From Prosapia bicincta (Eukaryota; Arthropoda; Insecta; Hemiptera; Cercopidae), in the NCBI GenBank assembly GCA_036971475.1, contig JBAIZL010000008.1, positions 26,364,982 through 26,428,981 on the forward strand: a stretch of 64,000 bases of DNA, read 5' to 3'. The position numbers and the translations under genes were made by a program. Shown one piece after another: positions 11,111 to 24,857 of the stretch (within the stretch, counting starts at the first letter, position 1; the number at the start of each line of letters is the position of its first letter). Below the pieces are notes generated by a model. That model searched no databases and was not told the DNA's origin. It was given only the letters and a program-made list of their open reading frames with translations.

Positions 11111-13890
11111 AGTTTGACGGAGACAGTTTTGTTATGATCGATTTAATATTGTTAATTACTAGCCATAATCTATATGACCTCATTCGTGGCAATAAATGTA
11201 CTATAAAACTACTTAGGCTAGGAAAATCTATTGAACAAATTTGTTGAATCTAAGGTACACAAAAATTATCTAAGGTATCTTAAAAATTATAGGCTCTATA
11301 TTTAGAAAAAATGTATTTTCTATTACACTACGTATTACATCGTGTTCAAATAATATTGCTTCAGCTATAATCTTCATTATTAATCTATTAATCCCCTGAT
11401 CAAAATGGGAAAAAATGTTGAATTACTTGTTCTAAATTGTAAGATAAAATTATAATTTTATCACAATAACTAAAATGCAGTTTTAATTAAACTGGCGAGA
11501 AAACCTTTAAGGCGAGACACTTGAAGGTAACTATCTCGTGGGTTTATATTTCTAAAAGAGCCTAATCAAATTAGCATCCTCATCCACCTACGTTTTAAAT
11601 AGGCTGTCAAAAAATATACAAATTGTTGAAATATATAAGGAAAAGATTTGGAGAGAATCGTGGAATACATATAGCAGTTATGGCATTTACATTTAATTAC
11701 TTTTTCTACTGTTCTACAAATAGATAAAATTATTCAAAAAAACTCATACTTAATATCTATACCTGAGGGGAGGGGGAGCTATCGGAACTTCGAAAAGAAA
11801 TGGACGAATTCGGAAAAGGGGACGATCCATCAATAAAATGGCGAATTTGTAGTGTAAGGACGACACCCCCCATCGTCTGAGAGGGAGGAAACAGCCTCTC
11901 ATTGGAACACGAAATCGTTAGAGGACCTACAAAATAGCAATGCACAACATATCATTAGTGATATGACTATGCTGAGTCAAATTAAATATAGACTTTACTC
12001 ACGTCCAAACTGGAAGGGTTCACCACCACCCTCTCACTAGTTCCACCTACATTTTGTTAATCTTTCGTACTTTTTTCTTAGTAAATTTAAAGTTTTAAAC
12101 ATCGTGGTAAACTAATATTAAATTTGTTCATTTATAATTTTTATTAACATTGCTTTGTGTATTCAGACGTTATTATATTTTCGTAAAATACTGGTTTCAT
12201 CTTTTCTTATACTTTCTTTGCAATATTCCTTCAACTATGAGATGTGACACGACGTTTGAATCATTCATAAGAGATCTGATATGTATTGTTCTGCCTGTAA
12301 AAACCACATACTTAAAACCCACTTTGAAACGTAGACTATAAAACCTCAAACATTTTTTTAAAACGGAAATGTCTTAATGGCTCACAGAAATTCTTAGCAT
12401 CCTTTTTTTGTGCACTTGTACTGAAAACCATAATGCGATTCTTCAAAGGTTATTCTCAAACAGCTGATCTCCGCAACCTACAATCTGCCAAGGTCACAGC
12501 GGACATATCCCTACCATTATTACTGTTATCACGCAGTGTTCGCGACTTGTATTGCACAAGTTTTTAATTTATCTCATTGTAACTGACACAATGTCTTTCG
12601 TTTAAGAGATTTAATATTATACGATTTTAAATTCTGTAACATTCTGTTCCGAGTTTACAATTTATAAGGATTTCAATGTATTTGAATTCTTTTAAAGTGA
12701 TTTTAATTTTAATAGCCTTGCAAGATGACAAGTTTAGAGAAAGAAGTAAGAAATAATTTAAACTTAATAAAATAGATACATCGAAGGAAATGAAACCAAT
12801 ACAAATTAAAATATAAAACTAAATATTACGTTAAAACTGAAGTATGTTTTAAACGTTGCTTTCAAAGTAAACCGTGTGCTTTGTAAAAAAGGTAGTATTT
12901 AGAATGTTGAAGCAACCTTAATGGGAATAGTAATAAGGGAGTAAGCACATTGTCTGTAACAAACTTAAATTGTTCTTGGATTTATAACTTCTTCAATTAA
13001 AGTTAAATTTCTTTATCTGTTCAACTTGAATGCATCTTCTTCGATTGTTTGACGCAATTACCCATCACAAACCGATCTTCACGTGCCGCCTACACCCAGA
13101 TAATTTTATGACTCTGTCTGACATACATTTACTTTAATTATAAGTTCGGTATGCCATTAATGTAACTTATAATGTTATTTAATGTGAATTTGAAAAATAA
13201 AAGAAATAGGCCTATATATTTTACAAAACTTACGCTGAAAGTTGCGTAACGTTTGTATACAAGATACCATTTGAACGACTTATTGCAATTATACTTTCTC
13301 CGACAACATTTCGCATGACAATAAGTCAGAGCTTACCACTTCTGACCTCGGCAATAATAATCACATAAATACCAGTCCATCGACACATCTTATCTCCATT
13401 TGTTGCAGCAAAATATTAATTCAAATATGCAAATAAAGTCGGCTTTTATATCGCAACTCGCCTCTTTTAGTGCAAAGGTCAGTGCAATTATGCTTCATGT
13501 TCTTTATTTTATGACGCTCATAAATCACATAACTTAAAACTTTATGAGGAGCCTTAAAATTCATAAAATAAATAAATTGTAGAATAAAAGACCTTTTTCT
13601 AATGGATTTTCACCAGAATAAATCATATAACAAAAATGTAAAACGAAAAAAGTAAAGAGAGATTATAACAGGCAATAAAACAAAATTTTCTGCTTAAAAT
13701 GTGAGATTCTATGTTTTATTCATAATGTAGATGGATATATGGTAGTTACAAATATAAGGCTATCTATTTTTATAATAACTTTATTCTATATAATATTTCC
13801 AAACAAATACTGTTTATTGATTAAATGAGATGGGGTTAGAAGGCTTACAGCTGCGAGCGAGACGAAAGATAGGCCGCATACGATGATGTA
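11111..13890. other. AT-rich stretch without a supported gene
   Basis: About 2.8 kb. Short frames at 11757-11945 (minus) and 12150-12341 (plus) lack recognisable domains or upstream signals and fit chance. 11760-11960 is GC-richer than its surroundings but I recognise nothing in it. Confidence 0.5.
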
Positions 13891-14340
13891 AATATTTGAC
13901 GTATTTATATTATAAATAAAATATGAATATTTTAATAATAAGGAAGAGGAGGAATATAAATCCTCTATAAACAGGATAAATTTATTAATTTGTGATATAA
14001 ATATTTAAATAATTTATTTATTTATATAATATTATTTATAATAATAAGTAAATCAATCCTCTATACTCTACAGAGAAGATTAATTTATGAATATATAATA
14101 TCAATAATTTAATAATAAGAAAATCTAACTTTTATAACGAACATATTTTTAATAATATATATTATAAACAATTAATTAATAAGATCTATCTTCTATAAAA
14201 AGTTAGATTTAATAATATATAATACAAATAATTTATTAAAAAAATAAATCTTTTATAAAGAAGATGGATTTATTATTATATAGTATAATAATTAAAATAA
14301 TATTATATAATATATGATAAAACAATTGTTTTATTTAGTT
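13891..14340. repeat. Extremely AT-rich degenerate repeat with recurring small hairpins
   Basis: Five related patches (near 13960, 14055, 14125, 14185 and 14245) have a short CT-rich arm, a TATA-like loop and a GA-rich arm, for example ATCCTCTATAAACAGGAT, separated by about 60-95 bp of nearly pure A/T containing AATAATATATAAT. This looks like a decayed tandem or palindrome-rich repeat. No coding frame is present. Confidence 0.45.
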
Positions 14341-14657
14341 ATTATATTAATAAACAATTATAAACTCTTGCTACAAAAACGTTTCACAACCTGTTGCACA
14401 TTTCGCCAACTTAATATCTACAGAACGTTTCAAGGGAACTGAGTAACTCAGCTAACAAGTTAATCTTAAGACGTTATATATACTCGATTTTTTAATATTT
14501 TATTAAACACACACACACACACCTTTTTTAGATGATTATGTACACACAAACACATAAATTGTATTACACAAACATTATATCACCACACAAAACCAATTAA
14601 TAAACAATCAAATAAAATTATTAATATACTTATCTTCATTTCTGTTGGGAATATTTC

Positions 14658-14858
14658 TATATGTTTGAGTACATTTTTCTGCCATTCCTAGCTTTTCAAT
14701 GTTATCTACTGTTGACGCGTTTCGGATTAACACCATTTTCAAAACTTCAATAGTTGAGAGTACTATAGAAGTTTTGAAAACGGAGTTAATCCGAAACGCG
14801 TCAACTAAATAGAATATTGAAAAGTTAGGAATGGCAGAAAAATGTACTCAAACATATA
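14658..14858. mobile_element. Fold-back element with ~97-bp inverted arms
   Basis: Left arm 14658-14754 and right arm 14762-14858 are inverted copies (about 93% by eye) around a loop of roughly 7 bp. Each arm contains GGATTAACACCATTTTC or its complement and the motif CCGAAACGCGTCAAC: minus strand at 14711-14726, plus strand at 14790-14805. The arms lack any coding sequence. Structure and motif parallel the fold-backs at 26204 and 27959. Confidence 0.75.
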
Positions 14859-16707
14859 ATCAAATATAATACTATTTTTTTAACGAAATGTTGCTGTCTT
14901 GATAATATAGATGTAATCTACAATCTGTCTTCCAGAATACTAATGAAGTACGAATGAGATTGAATAACACAATACAGTATGCTAAGCGTCTCTTGAGAAA
15001 TGCGATGGTGCGCACAGATAGCATCCAGTTCCGTGTCCATGGCTGTACTATTGTGGACAATACGTGTCGTTTAGTGCTATTTGTGTACTATTAACCGGCC
15101 TTAGGTAAAGGAATTCCATTTTACCGTCTAATGATGGGACCGGGTTTGATTCAAGACTTACCACAAACGTGTGGACAAAAAGTAGCGTCAGCCCGTGGAC
15201 TTACTTAACTGCTCAAATAAAAATTATTATCCTTTTAAGGACTTTATAATGTTCCAGTATTCAATCAGTGTGACGATACGTCATTAGAAGTGATGTTTAC
15301 AGACTACAGCTTTCTCTACAAGTTGTTTGTCTAAATTATTTAAGAAAGATAACTAGGTTACATCATTCCACATGTGCATGCTCAAGCTACTTATTCTTCT
15401 GTCAATTTCATGAATACAGTTCCAACTGGGGAATAAAAAGATCGATTGTTTTTTTTTATTTCAAAAGGTATATAGGCTTATTTAAAGTTAAATGGGCGTT
15501 GCAGATATTTACCAGAAAATACCTCTAAAAGAGGAGCCAAAAAGGACGTCAAATAACGTAATGTATAATACATCCCACAGTAGGGAAACATTGTAAAGAA
15601 AGTTTATCAACATTTAAGGCTGACATTTAGTAATCTTCACTAAGGGCAAAAACCAAATACATGTAAAAAGTGAGGCCAATTTTAATTAGATTTAGCAAAA
15701 ACAGTCACAGAAGAAATATTGTAACATTAAATGACTCACAAATATTTTGTAAAAAACCTGTATTTTTCAGTTAAAGCTTGAAAGTGTCAGTTAAACGTTG
15801 ATAAATGTACTCATTCGTTTTACGTTTAATTCTGCAGCCAAAGCATGTTGAAATAAATTAATAAAGTCATAAACTAATGAAGTAATAAATAAAGTTAGGA
15901 TAGTCATAAACTAGTGTTTAAGAGATTAATAAATTAATAGTTTAAACAAAACCATGATCAATTTTCGAAAATTAATTATTTTGTCCTTTACATCAAAAAG
16001 TATGACTTTTACCGCCTATGAATGATAGCAAATATAGGTGGGGCATAAAACCTCCTATTACAGGTTAGAGGGGAGATGTTATGGTATCACAAGATCAGTT
16101 ACATGAACTCCATCGGGATCGTAAAGAGGTATCTGCCACTTACACCCTGTTATGACAAGGATGAGGATGAGGGCAATGGAAGAATTAGCAGGACAAAGGA
16201 AATGAATAATAATCCCTTCCTGTAAGAAATGTGTGCATCACGATAATCTGTAAATAAACCATCGGTGTTAAAATTAACGACACTACTTGTAGAAATAACT
16301 AACACGACCCATATCTAATGTGAAATTTGCAATAAGGTAAGTAAAATAACAAGAACTAAAGCACAATTAAAATAAGTGAATTACTGAATTGAAGAATTGA
16401 TATAATACAGTTTCGTAACAATTAAATTTTACCTTTTTCTGGATACAACATTGATGTTAGATTAGAACTTAAAACGTTGAGGCAGTTTAAACTGTATTTT
16501 AACCAAGTAAAAATATTTAAGTAGACCTACAAATTTTAGATTTTACGTAAACCCTTATGGTTTAGTGAAAATAAAAAGGCGCTAAATAAATTACCCTCCT
16601 CACGTGTTTGGATACTCCTATACTGAGCACTATTGTTTTAAATTATTAACGAAAGAGTCAGGTGCTTCCATACCAAATATTTCATAATTGCAAGTAAATA
16701 TTTATGT
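14859..16707. other. AT-rich stretch without a supported gene
   Basis: A 62-codon minus frame at 14872-15060 has no recognisable features. GGGTTTGATTCAAG at about 15131 vaguely resembles a B box but has no A box upstream. Confidence 0.45.
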
Positions 16708-16727
16708 AATTCCCTGCGCAGGGAATT
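16708..16727. other. Perfect 20-bp palindrome
   Basis: AATTCCCTGCGCAGGGAATT is fully self-complementary and GC-rich in the centre. It could be a dimer-binding site or a chance palindrome; no gene lies nearby to give context. Confidence 0.5.
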
Positions 16728-17414
16728 CGTAACTAACGACGGGTCTCAGAGGTACATTAGGTTTATGTATTTTATTCAACCCAACAAGAGAAGTTTTGAA
16801 ATAACGAGGCGTCAATGAGGGATATTTAAGCTTACGATGAAATTATTGGGCCACCTTTCAGCCGATAACGAGGCGCCACACGAAATATCGCACAGCGGCC
16901 TTTCACTATAGAAATAAAGCCGACTTTGCTCATATGCTACAAAACAAACAGTATAAATACAAATTTAAATCAACTCCTATCTAAGTCAACAAAGCAGAAT
17001 TTTATTTTATTTTTTATTTACAACTAATATTAATATGCAAATGCATAAATGTCAGAATAGCAATATTAAGTGGCAAAACAGAAAGCGAATTTCTTTGCAA
17101 TTATCCATTTCCCTTCCTATGTATGGTGTTGGCACATTATTTATGTTTGTTACTATTTATAAGCTTTCTTTTTTCGTCGCTTGCATTGTGTTGTAATTTG
17201 TTTTTGCTTTCTCCGTTGGTGAAGCAAAGTTCGATACAGTTAATAAAGTTTGTTTATTTTATTATTTTCATTCATTTTTAATTCTAGAGCATTATTTATG
17301 ATATTGTGTGGTAACCTGGCAACAATTATAGGTTGTACAATTAGAGGTTTCGACGACAACCAGATGTGAGCAAAAGAAAAATACATATAGGCCTATTTCT
17401 TTGAAAAATGGATA
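16728..17414. other. AT-rich stretch without a supported gene
   Basis: No gene or element is recognised. The short string AACGAGGCG occurs twice (about 16803 and 16867). Confidence 0.45.
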
Positions 17415-17490
17415 TATGGGACAGTTGGCTCAGTGCCAAAAACACTAGACTTTGAAAATAAGGTACTCAGTTCGGATCCGACCTAGACCC
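17415..17490 (+). mobile_element. tRNA-derived SINE head, family 2 copy 1
   Basis: GTTGGCTCAGTGCC (about 17424) fits a pol III A box and AGTTCGGATCCGACC (about 17469) fits a diverged B box at tRNA spacing. The anticodon arm does not fold cleanly. A diverged relative lies at 25741-25806, which supports a dispersed family and argues against a single tRNA pseudogene. Confidence 0.4.
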
Positions 17491-18330
17491 CCAAATTTGT
17501 ATAATTTAATTATTTAATAAAAATTAGAAAAACTGTAAACCCCATTAACTTCAAGTGTCATCCACTACATGATAAATAAAATGTATTTGAACGTGATTGG
17601 ATGAATAAAAAAAGAATTTTATTAACGACTGAAAATTTGCCTAAGATATACATAAGAGGAGTATGAGTTGATAGAAACAATTAAGACATATTTTTTAAAA
17701 ATCATTTAGGCCGTTTAGAATTTTTATTATCCTTGCGTTAAAGTTTCTTATATTTTTAAAACTGTTAATTAATTTTAAAAACCTTTACCAGAAAATACAA
17801 TCGCGTGTTTTAAAATTATATTACAGTAACGTGTTAAACAGAAGGTAGAAACGGATGATTTAGTTTGTATTATATCTTCTTCCCGCCGAACAAAAGATAT
17901 TTCTCTTACACAAATAGATATTTTCACTATTGTGACGGTTTTTACAGTTATTTTTTCAATACTAATTAATTGTATGAATTTATTTAGCGCAACATATACA
18001 TTCACTTTGCCTCGTATTTTGCAAGTCATGCAGATGAATTTCAGTCTTATCCTTAGGGGCACGGGATCAATTTACTAATTGCATGGCTTGCTTTAGTTAT
18101 ACAGATGCCTCTTACTTAAGTATACCGCCATTGTTTACTAGAATTATAGCGGGATTTGTTTTAATACGCTCTGTACATTTATACCACGTAAAACAACATT
18201 AGTTCTGAAATTAATCCGTTGTTTCTAAGAAATTAATATAAAATTTAGAAACAAAATAACGAATTAAATGACTCTCTTACCCCTTTATTGCAAAATAATA
18301 AAACGAATAGTGTTTCGATAACTTTCAGTT
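17491..18330. other. AT-rich stretch without a supported gene
   Basis: A 95-codon minus frame at 17775-18062 is Ile/Val/Lys-rich and unrecognised, with nothing around it suggesting a gene. Confidence 0.4.
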
Positions 18331-21300
18331 TGCCAAAACGTTCGGATTGCAATTCAAACTACCTGTTATAGTTTGTTGTTGTAGCGTTTCCTCTTATGAA
18401 TGAGTAATGAGATTGGCTTTCCTCTGAGGATTTCAAACAAGTACTTGCGTCACCGTGTAGAAAACTGACTTCTACATTTTTGCCAGAACGTTCGGATTGC
18501 AATTCAAACTACCTGTTTTAGTTTGTTGTTGAAGCGTTTCCTCTTATGAATGAGTAATGAGATATGACTTTCCTCTGAGGATTTCAAACAAATACTTGCG
18601 TCACCATGTAGAAAACTGACTTCTACATTTTTGCCAGAACGTTCGGATTGCAATTCAAACTACCTGTTTTAGTTTGTTGTTGAAGCGTTTCCTCTTATGA
18701 ATGAGTAATGAGATATGACTTTCCTCTGAGGATTTCAAACAAATACTTGCGTCACCATGTAGAAAACTGACTTCTACATTTTTGCCAGAACGTTCGGATT
18801 GCAATTCAAACTACCTGTTTTAGTTTGTTGTTGAAGCGTTTCCTCTTATGAATGAGTAATGAGATATGGCTTTCCTCTGAGGATTTCAAACAAGTACTTG
18901 CGTCACCGTGTAGAAAACTGACTTCTATATTTTGCCAGATCGTTCGGATTGCAATTCAAACTACCTGTTTTAGTTTGTTGTTGTAGCGTTTACTCTTATG
19001 AATGAGTAATGAGATATGGCTTTCCTCTGAGGATTTCAAACAAATACTTGCGTCACCATGTAGAAAACTGACTTCTACATTTTTGCCAGAACGTTCGGAT
19101 TGCAATTCAAACTACCTGTTTTAGTTTGTTGTTGAAGCGTTTCCTCTTATGAATGAGTAATGAGATATGACTTTCCTCTGAGGATTTCAAACAAGTACTT
19201 GCGTCACCATGTAGAAAACTGACTTCTACATTTTTGCCAGATCGTTCGGATTGCAATTCAAACTACCTGTTTTAGTTTGTTGTTGTAGCGTTTCCTCTTA
19301 TGAATGAGTAATGAGATATAGCTTTCCTCTGAGGATTTCAAACCAGTACTTGCGTCACCGTGTAGAAAACTGACTTCTACATTTTTGCCAGATCGTTCGG
19401 ATTGCAATTCAAACTACCTGTTTTAGTTTGTTGTTGTAGCGTTTCCTCTTATGAATGAGTAATGAGATATGGCTTTCCTCTGAGGATTTCGAACAAGTAC
19501 TTGCGTCACCGTGTAGAAAACTGACTTCTATATTTTGCCATATCGTTCGGATTGCAATTCAAACTACCTGTTTTAGTTTGTTGTTGTAGCGTTTCCTCTT
19601 ATGAATGAGTAATGAGATATGGCTTTCCTCTAAGGATTTCAAACAAGTACTTGCGTCACCGTGTAGAAAACTGACTTCTACATTTTTGCCAGAACGTTCG
19701 GATTGCAATTCAAACTACCTGTTTAGGTTTGTTGTTGTAGCGTTTCCTCTTATGAATGAGTAATGAGATATGGCTTTCCTCTCAGGATTTCAAACAAGTA
19801 CTTGCGTCACCGTGTAGAAAACTGACTTCTACATTTTTGCCAGAACGTTCGGATTGCAATTCAAACTACCTGTTTTAGTTTGTTGTTGAAGCGTTTCCTC
19901 TTATGAATGAGTAATGAGATATGGCTTTCCTCTGAGGATTTCAAACAAGTACTTGCGTCACCGTGTAGAAAACTGACTTCTACATTTTTGCCAGAACGTT
20001 CGGATTGCAATTCAAACTACCAGTTTTAGTTTGTTGTTGTAGCGTTTCCTCTTATGAATGAGTAATGAGATTGGCTTTCCTCTGAGGATTTCAAACAAGT
20101 ACTTGCGTCACCGTGTAGAAAACTGACTTCTACATTTTTGCCATATCGTTCGGATTGCAATTCAACCTACCTGTTTTAGTTTGTTGTTGAAGCGTTTCCT
20201 CTTATGAATGAGTAATGAGATATGGCTTTCCTCTGAGGATTTCAAACAAGTACTTGCGTCACCGTGTAGAAAACTGACTTCTATATTTTGCCAGATCGTT
20301 CGGATTGCAATTCAAACTACCTGTTTTAGTTTGTTGTTGAAGCGTTTCCTCTTATGAATGAGTAATGAGATATGGCTTTCCTCTGAGGATTTCAAACAAG
20401 TACTTGCGTCACCGTGTAGAAAACTGACTTCTATATTTTGCCAGATCGTTCGGATTGCAATTCAAACTACCTGTTTTAGTTTGTTGTTGAAGCGTTTCCT
20501 CTTATGAATGAGTAATGAGATATAGCTTTCCTCTGAGGATTTCAAACAAGTACTTGCGTCACCGTGTAGAAAACTGACTTCTACATTTTTGCCAGAACGT
20601 TCGGATTGCAATTCAAAGTACCTGTTTTAGTTTGTTGTTGTAGCGTTTCCTCTTATGAATGAGTAATGAGATATGACTTTCCTCTGAGGATTTCAAACAA
20701 GTACTTGCGTCACCGTGTAGAAAACTGACTTCTACATTTTTGCCAGATCGTTCGGATTGCAATTCAAACTACCTGTTTTAGTTTGTTGTTGAAGCGTTTC
20801 CTCTTATGAATGAGTAATGAGATATGGCTTTCCTCTGAGGATTTCAAACAAGTACTTGCGTCACCGTGTAGAAAACTGACTTCTACATTTTTGCCATATC
20901 GTTCGGATTGCAATTCAAACTACCTGTTTTAGTTTGTTGTTGAAGCGTTTCCTCTTATGAATGAGTAATGAGATATGGCTTTCCTCTGAGGATTTCAAAC
21001 AAGTACTTGCGTCACCGTGTAGAAAACTGACTTCTATATTTTGCCAGATCGTTCGGATTGCAATTCAAACTACCTGTTTTAGTTTGTTGTTGAAGCGTTT
21101 CCTCTTATGAATGAGTAATGAGATATGGCTTTCCTCTGAGGATTTCAAACAAGTACTTGCGTCACCGTGTAGAAAACTGACTTCTATATTTTGCCAGATC
21201 GTTCGGATTGCAATTCAAACTACCTGTTTTAGTTTGTTGTTGAAGCGTTTCCTCTTATGAATGAGTAATGAGATATGGCTTTCCTCTGAGGATTTCAAAC

Positions 21301-23013
21301 AAGTACTTGCGTCACCGTGTAGAAAACTGACTTCTACATTTTTGCCAGATCGTTCGGATTGCAATTCAAACTACCTGTTTTAGTTTGTTGTTGTAGCGTT
21401 TCCTCTTATGAATGAGTAATGAGATATGACTTTCCTCTGAGGATTTCAAACAAATACTTGCGTCACCATGTAGAAAACTGACTTCTATATTTTGCCAGAT
21501 CGTTCGGATTGCAATTCAAACTACCTGTTTTAGTTTGTTGTTGAAGCGTTTCCTCTTATGAATGAGTAATGAGATATAGCTTTCCTCTGAGGATTTCAAA
21601 CAAGTACTTGCGTCACCGTGTAGAAAACTGACTTCTACATTTTTGCCAGAACGTTCGGATTGCAATTCAAACTACCTGTTTTAGTTTGTTGTTGAAGCGT
21701 TTCCTCTTATGAATGAGTAATGAGATATAGCTTTCCTCTGAGGATTTTAAACAAGTACTTGCGTCACCGTGTAGAAAACTGACTTCTACATTTTTGCCAG
21801 ATCGTTCGGATTGCAATTCAAACTACCTGTTTTAGTTTGTTGTTGAAGCGTTTCCTCTTATGAATGAGTAATGAGATATGGCTTTCCTCTGAGGATTTCA
21901 AACAAATACTTGCGTCACCGTGTAATAAACTGACTTCTACATTTTTGCCAGAACGTTCGGATTGCAATTCAAAGTACCTGTTTTAGTTTGTTGTTGTAGC
22001 GTTTCCTCTTATGAATGAGTAATGAGATATGGCTTTCCTCTGAGGATTTCAAACAAGTACTTGCGTCACCGTGTAGAAAACTGACTTCTACATTTTTGCC
22101 AGAACGTTCGGATTGCAATTCAAACTACCTGTTTTAGTTTGTTGTTGAAGCGTTTCCTCTTATGAATGAGTAATGAGATATAGCTTTCCTCTGAGGATTT
22201 TAAACAAGTACTTGCGTCACCGTGTAGAAAACTGACTTCTACATTTTTGCCAGATCGTTCGGATTGCAATTCAAACTACCTGTTTTAGTTTGTTGTTGAA
22301 GCGTTTCCTCTTATGAATGAGTAATGAGATATGGCTTTCCTCTGAGGATTTCAAACAAATACTTGCGTCACCATGTAGAAAACTGACTTCTACATTTTTG
22401 CCAGAACGTTCGGATTGCAATTCAAACTACCTGTTTTAGTTTGTTGTTGAAGCGTTTCCTCTTATGAATGAGTAATGAGATATGGCTTTCCTCTTAGGAT
22501 TTCAAACAAGTACTTGCGTCACCGTGTAATAAACTGACTTCTACATTTTTGCCAGAACGTTCGGATTGCAATTCAAAGTACCTGTTTTAGTTTGTTGTTG
22601 TAGCGTTTCCTCTTATGAATGAGTAATGAGATATGGCTTTCCTCTGAGGATTTCAAACAAGTACTTGCGTCACCGTGTAGAAAACTGACTTCTATATTTT
22701 GTCAGATCGTTCGGATTGCAATTCAAACTACCTGTTTTAGTTTGTTGTTGAAGCGTTTCCTCTTATGAATGAGTAATGAGATATGGCTTTCCTCTGAGGA
22801 TTTCAAACAAGTACTTGCGTCACCGTGTAGAAAACTGACTTCTATATTTTGCCATATCGTTCGGATTGCAATTCAAACTACCTGTTTTAGTTTGTTGTTG
22901 AAGCGTTTCCTCTTATGAATGAGTAATGAGATATGGCTTTCCTCTAAGGATTTCAAACAAGTACTTGCGTCACCATGTAGAAAACTGACTTCTACATTTT
23001 TGCCAGATTGTTC
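18331..23013. repeat. 150-151-bp satellite array, about 31 units
   Basis: Each unit runs from TGCCAGAACGTTCGGATTGC through ACTACCTGTTTTAGTTTG and CCTCTGAGGATTTCAAAC to TGCGTCACCGTGTAGAAAAC. Unit boundaries occur at 18331, 18481, 18632, 18783, 18933 and so on; 150-bp units arise from the CTATATTTTGCC variant. Units are about 95% or more identical, with a few alternating variants (AGAACG/AGATCG/ATATCG, GAAGCG/GTAGCG, ATGGC/ATGAC/ATAGC). A 7-bp inverted pair, TGTAGAA...TTCTACA with a 7-nt loop, sits at each unit's end. The monomer is close to nucleosome length. No frame stays open. The last unit breaks off at about 23013. Confidence 0.97.
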
Positions 23014-24857
23014 GTTTTTTACGAGTTTCAAGGGAAAATCTCAATTTTCAGCCATCGCTAAAGTCGACAAGTTGATGAAAGTAAGTGGTTAATGTTAATA
23101 AATGTTAAAATACCATTGCATGTAACGTAAATGGTGAGATTCATTTACAACAGGCTGTATATATAACATATATCTGTTTGATTAGGGTTACTTGAGGAAC
23201 TCCAAAAAATCTACACTTTCGTCAGTCCAAGGGTAGTAGCCTGGTTGTCTAAGTGATGACTATATGGGATGTGCTTGCAGACTGGTAATTGATATGTCAT
23301 GAGTACCTGTTAATTAGCCTTTGCGATGTTAAGACAACGGAGGTGTTAAACTCTAAACTCTAGCGGAAAAGACTATAACAGTCACTGCAGTCTAAGACCA
23401 TTCTTTAAACTAGGCTCGAGCAAAGATATTTTTAGAGAATATCAGAAGGGGTGAACAGATAAATACGTCTTTTTTACCATCCTCTAGTGGCAATACCTCT
23501 ATGACGTTTTTCAAATTTTTAAGATAGACATGTTTAATATTATTTGAAATTATTTTTTTTCGAATTGAGATATTGTTAGCTTAAAACGACATCTCTAATG
23601 TCGTTACTAATAATCGTTATCAATATCGCTACTCTACAAATAAATCTGAATTTATTACAACTTCACCACGAATGGGGGATTTTATAAACTAACCTCTAAA
23701 TGTGATGAATATTCAGCAATGTATCACAACCACCAAATATATGTCGAATTAACTCACTTTTAGCGTATCCTATTTAGATCTATTATTACCTAGCTTTTAT
23801 TTTTGTTACCCTTAATTTCAACTATTATTGCAGTGTAAATATAATTCCCAATACCAATTGATTGTAAATCAACTCTAAAGTCATAACCCGCTTTTAAAAA
23901 TTTAGACTTTTACAGTGTAATAATGTAGAATCTGCATCAATATTTTTTTTATTACTTACTGACTCCAAATGTTATTTTATCTCCTTGGAAAATAGTTAAT
24001 TTTATTATGTAGCATGGGCCCCAAGGTGGTTTTTAGGTTGCTGGAACCTTTCAGCACCATTGCAAAACTTATGAATATTGAATACTGTAATTTCATTTTA
24101 ATATTTGTTAATTAATTAATTTAATTTAATGATTGTTTTAAAGTTAATTGAATACAAACTTTAATCAAAGACTTTTAGAAAATATGAACCGATAACTTTC
24201 CATTTTCTTTTATTTATATGAAATATTCTATATAGGTTAGAATATTCTTTTATTTAAGCTTATGAAATTATTAATTACAGAATGGTTAACGTTTTAAAAA
24301 GAGGTTGTTGATAACTAAAAGCTTTTCCATAGCTCAGTAAATTAATCTGGATATTGCCACTTCAAGTAAACATTTGACCTAATTTGGATGATCCTACAAA
24401 CCAGATGTTACCCAAGAGGAAACGGGACTCTAGCCCACAATAATAAACAAAATATCTTATACAATATTTCAAATTTCAAAGTGGATAAAGTAAAACCGTA
24501 TGTAAAAATAAATATATTAAAATCAGTTTTTATTTGTATATGTAAGGTAGAAATAAAATAATAGATTAAAATTGTATGATGCATATAGTCTATTTTCATT
24601 AATATACTTAAAACGTTGGAAATCCATGTTTTCGTTGGAGAAAAAGGCAAAATGCCAACACATCTCCCACAATTTGTAAAGTATTGTCACATAATTTAAT
24701 CAAATATAGGCTTACTATATTTCTGAATAGGCCAATAAATAGAATTACATTTTAAAATGACTTTAACATCAACTCCAAATAACCACGTAGAGTCCATGAG
24801 TGAAGTGAAGTGAGTCCAAGTCAACTTCAATACAAATAAGGTATTGAAAGAACCCTA
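23014..24857. other. Non-repetitive AT-rich stretch without a supported gene
   Basis: CCATAGCTCAGTAAATTAATC at about 24328 resembles an A box, with a poor B-box candidate at about 24385. The 80-codon minus frame at 24408-24650 is unrecognised. Confidence 0.4.

Noticed and set aside
11757..11945. 62-codon minus-strand frame
   Set aside because: No domain, no upstream signal; only a slightly GC-richer patch.
15085..15150. tRNA-like B box (GGGTTTGATTCAAG)
   Set aside because: No convincing A box at the right distance and no cloverleaf pairing.
23225..23320. Possible SINE head (GTAGCCTGGTTGTCTAAG)
   Set aside because: A-box similarity only; no acceptable B box follows.
24328..24400. tRNA-like TAGCTCAGT segment
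   Set aside because: The B-box candidate differs at core positions and the arms do not pair; left out as a feature.
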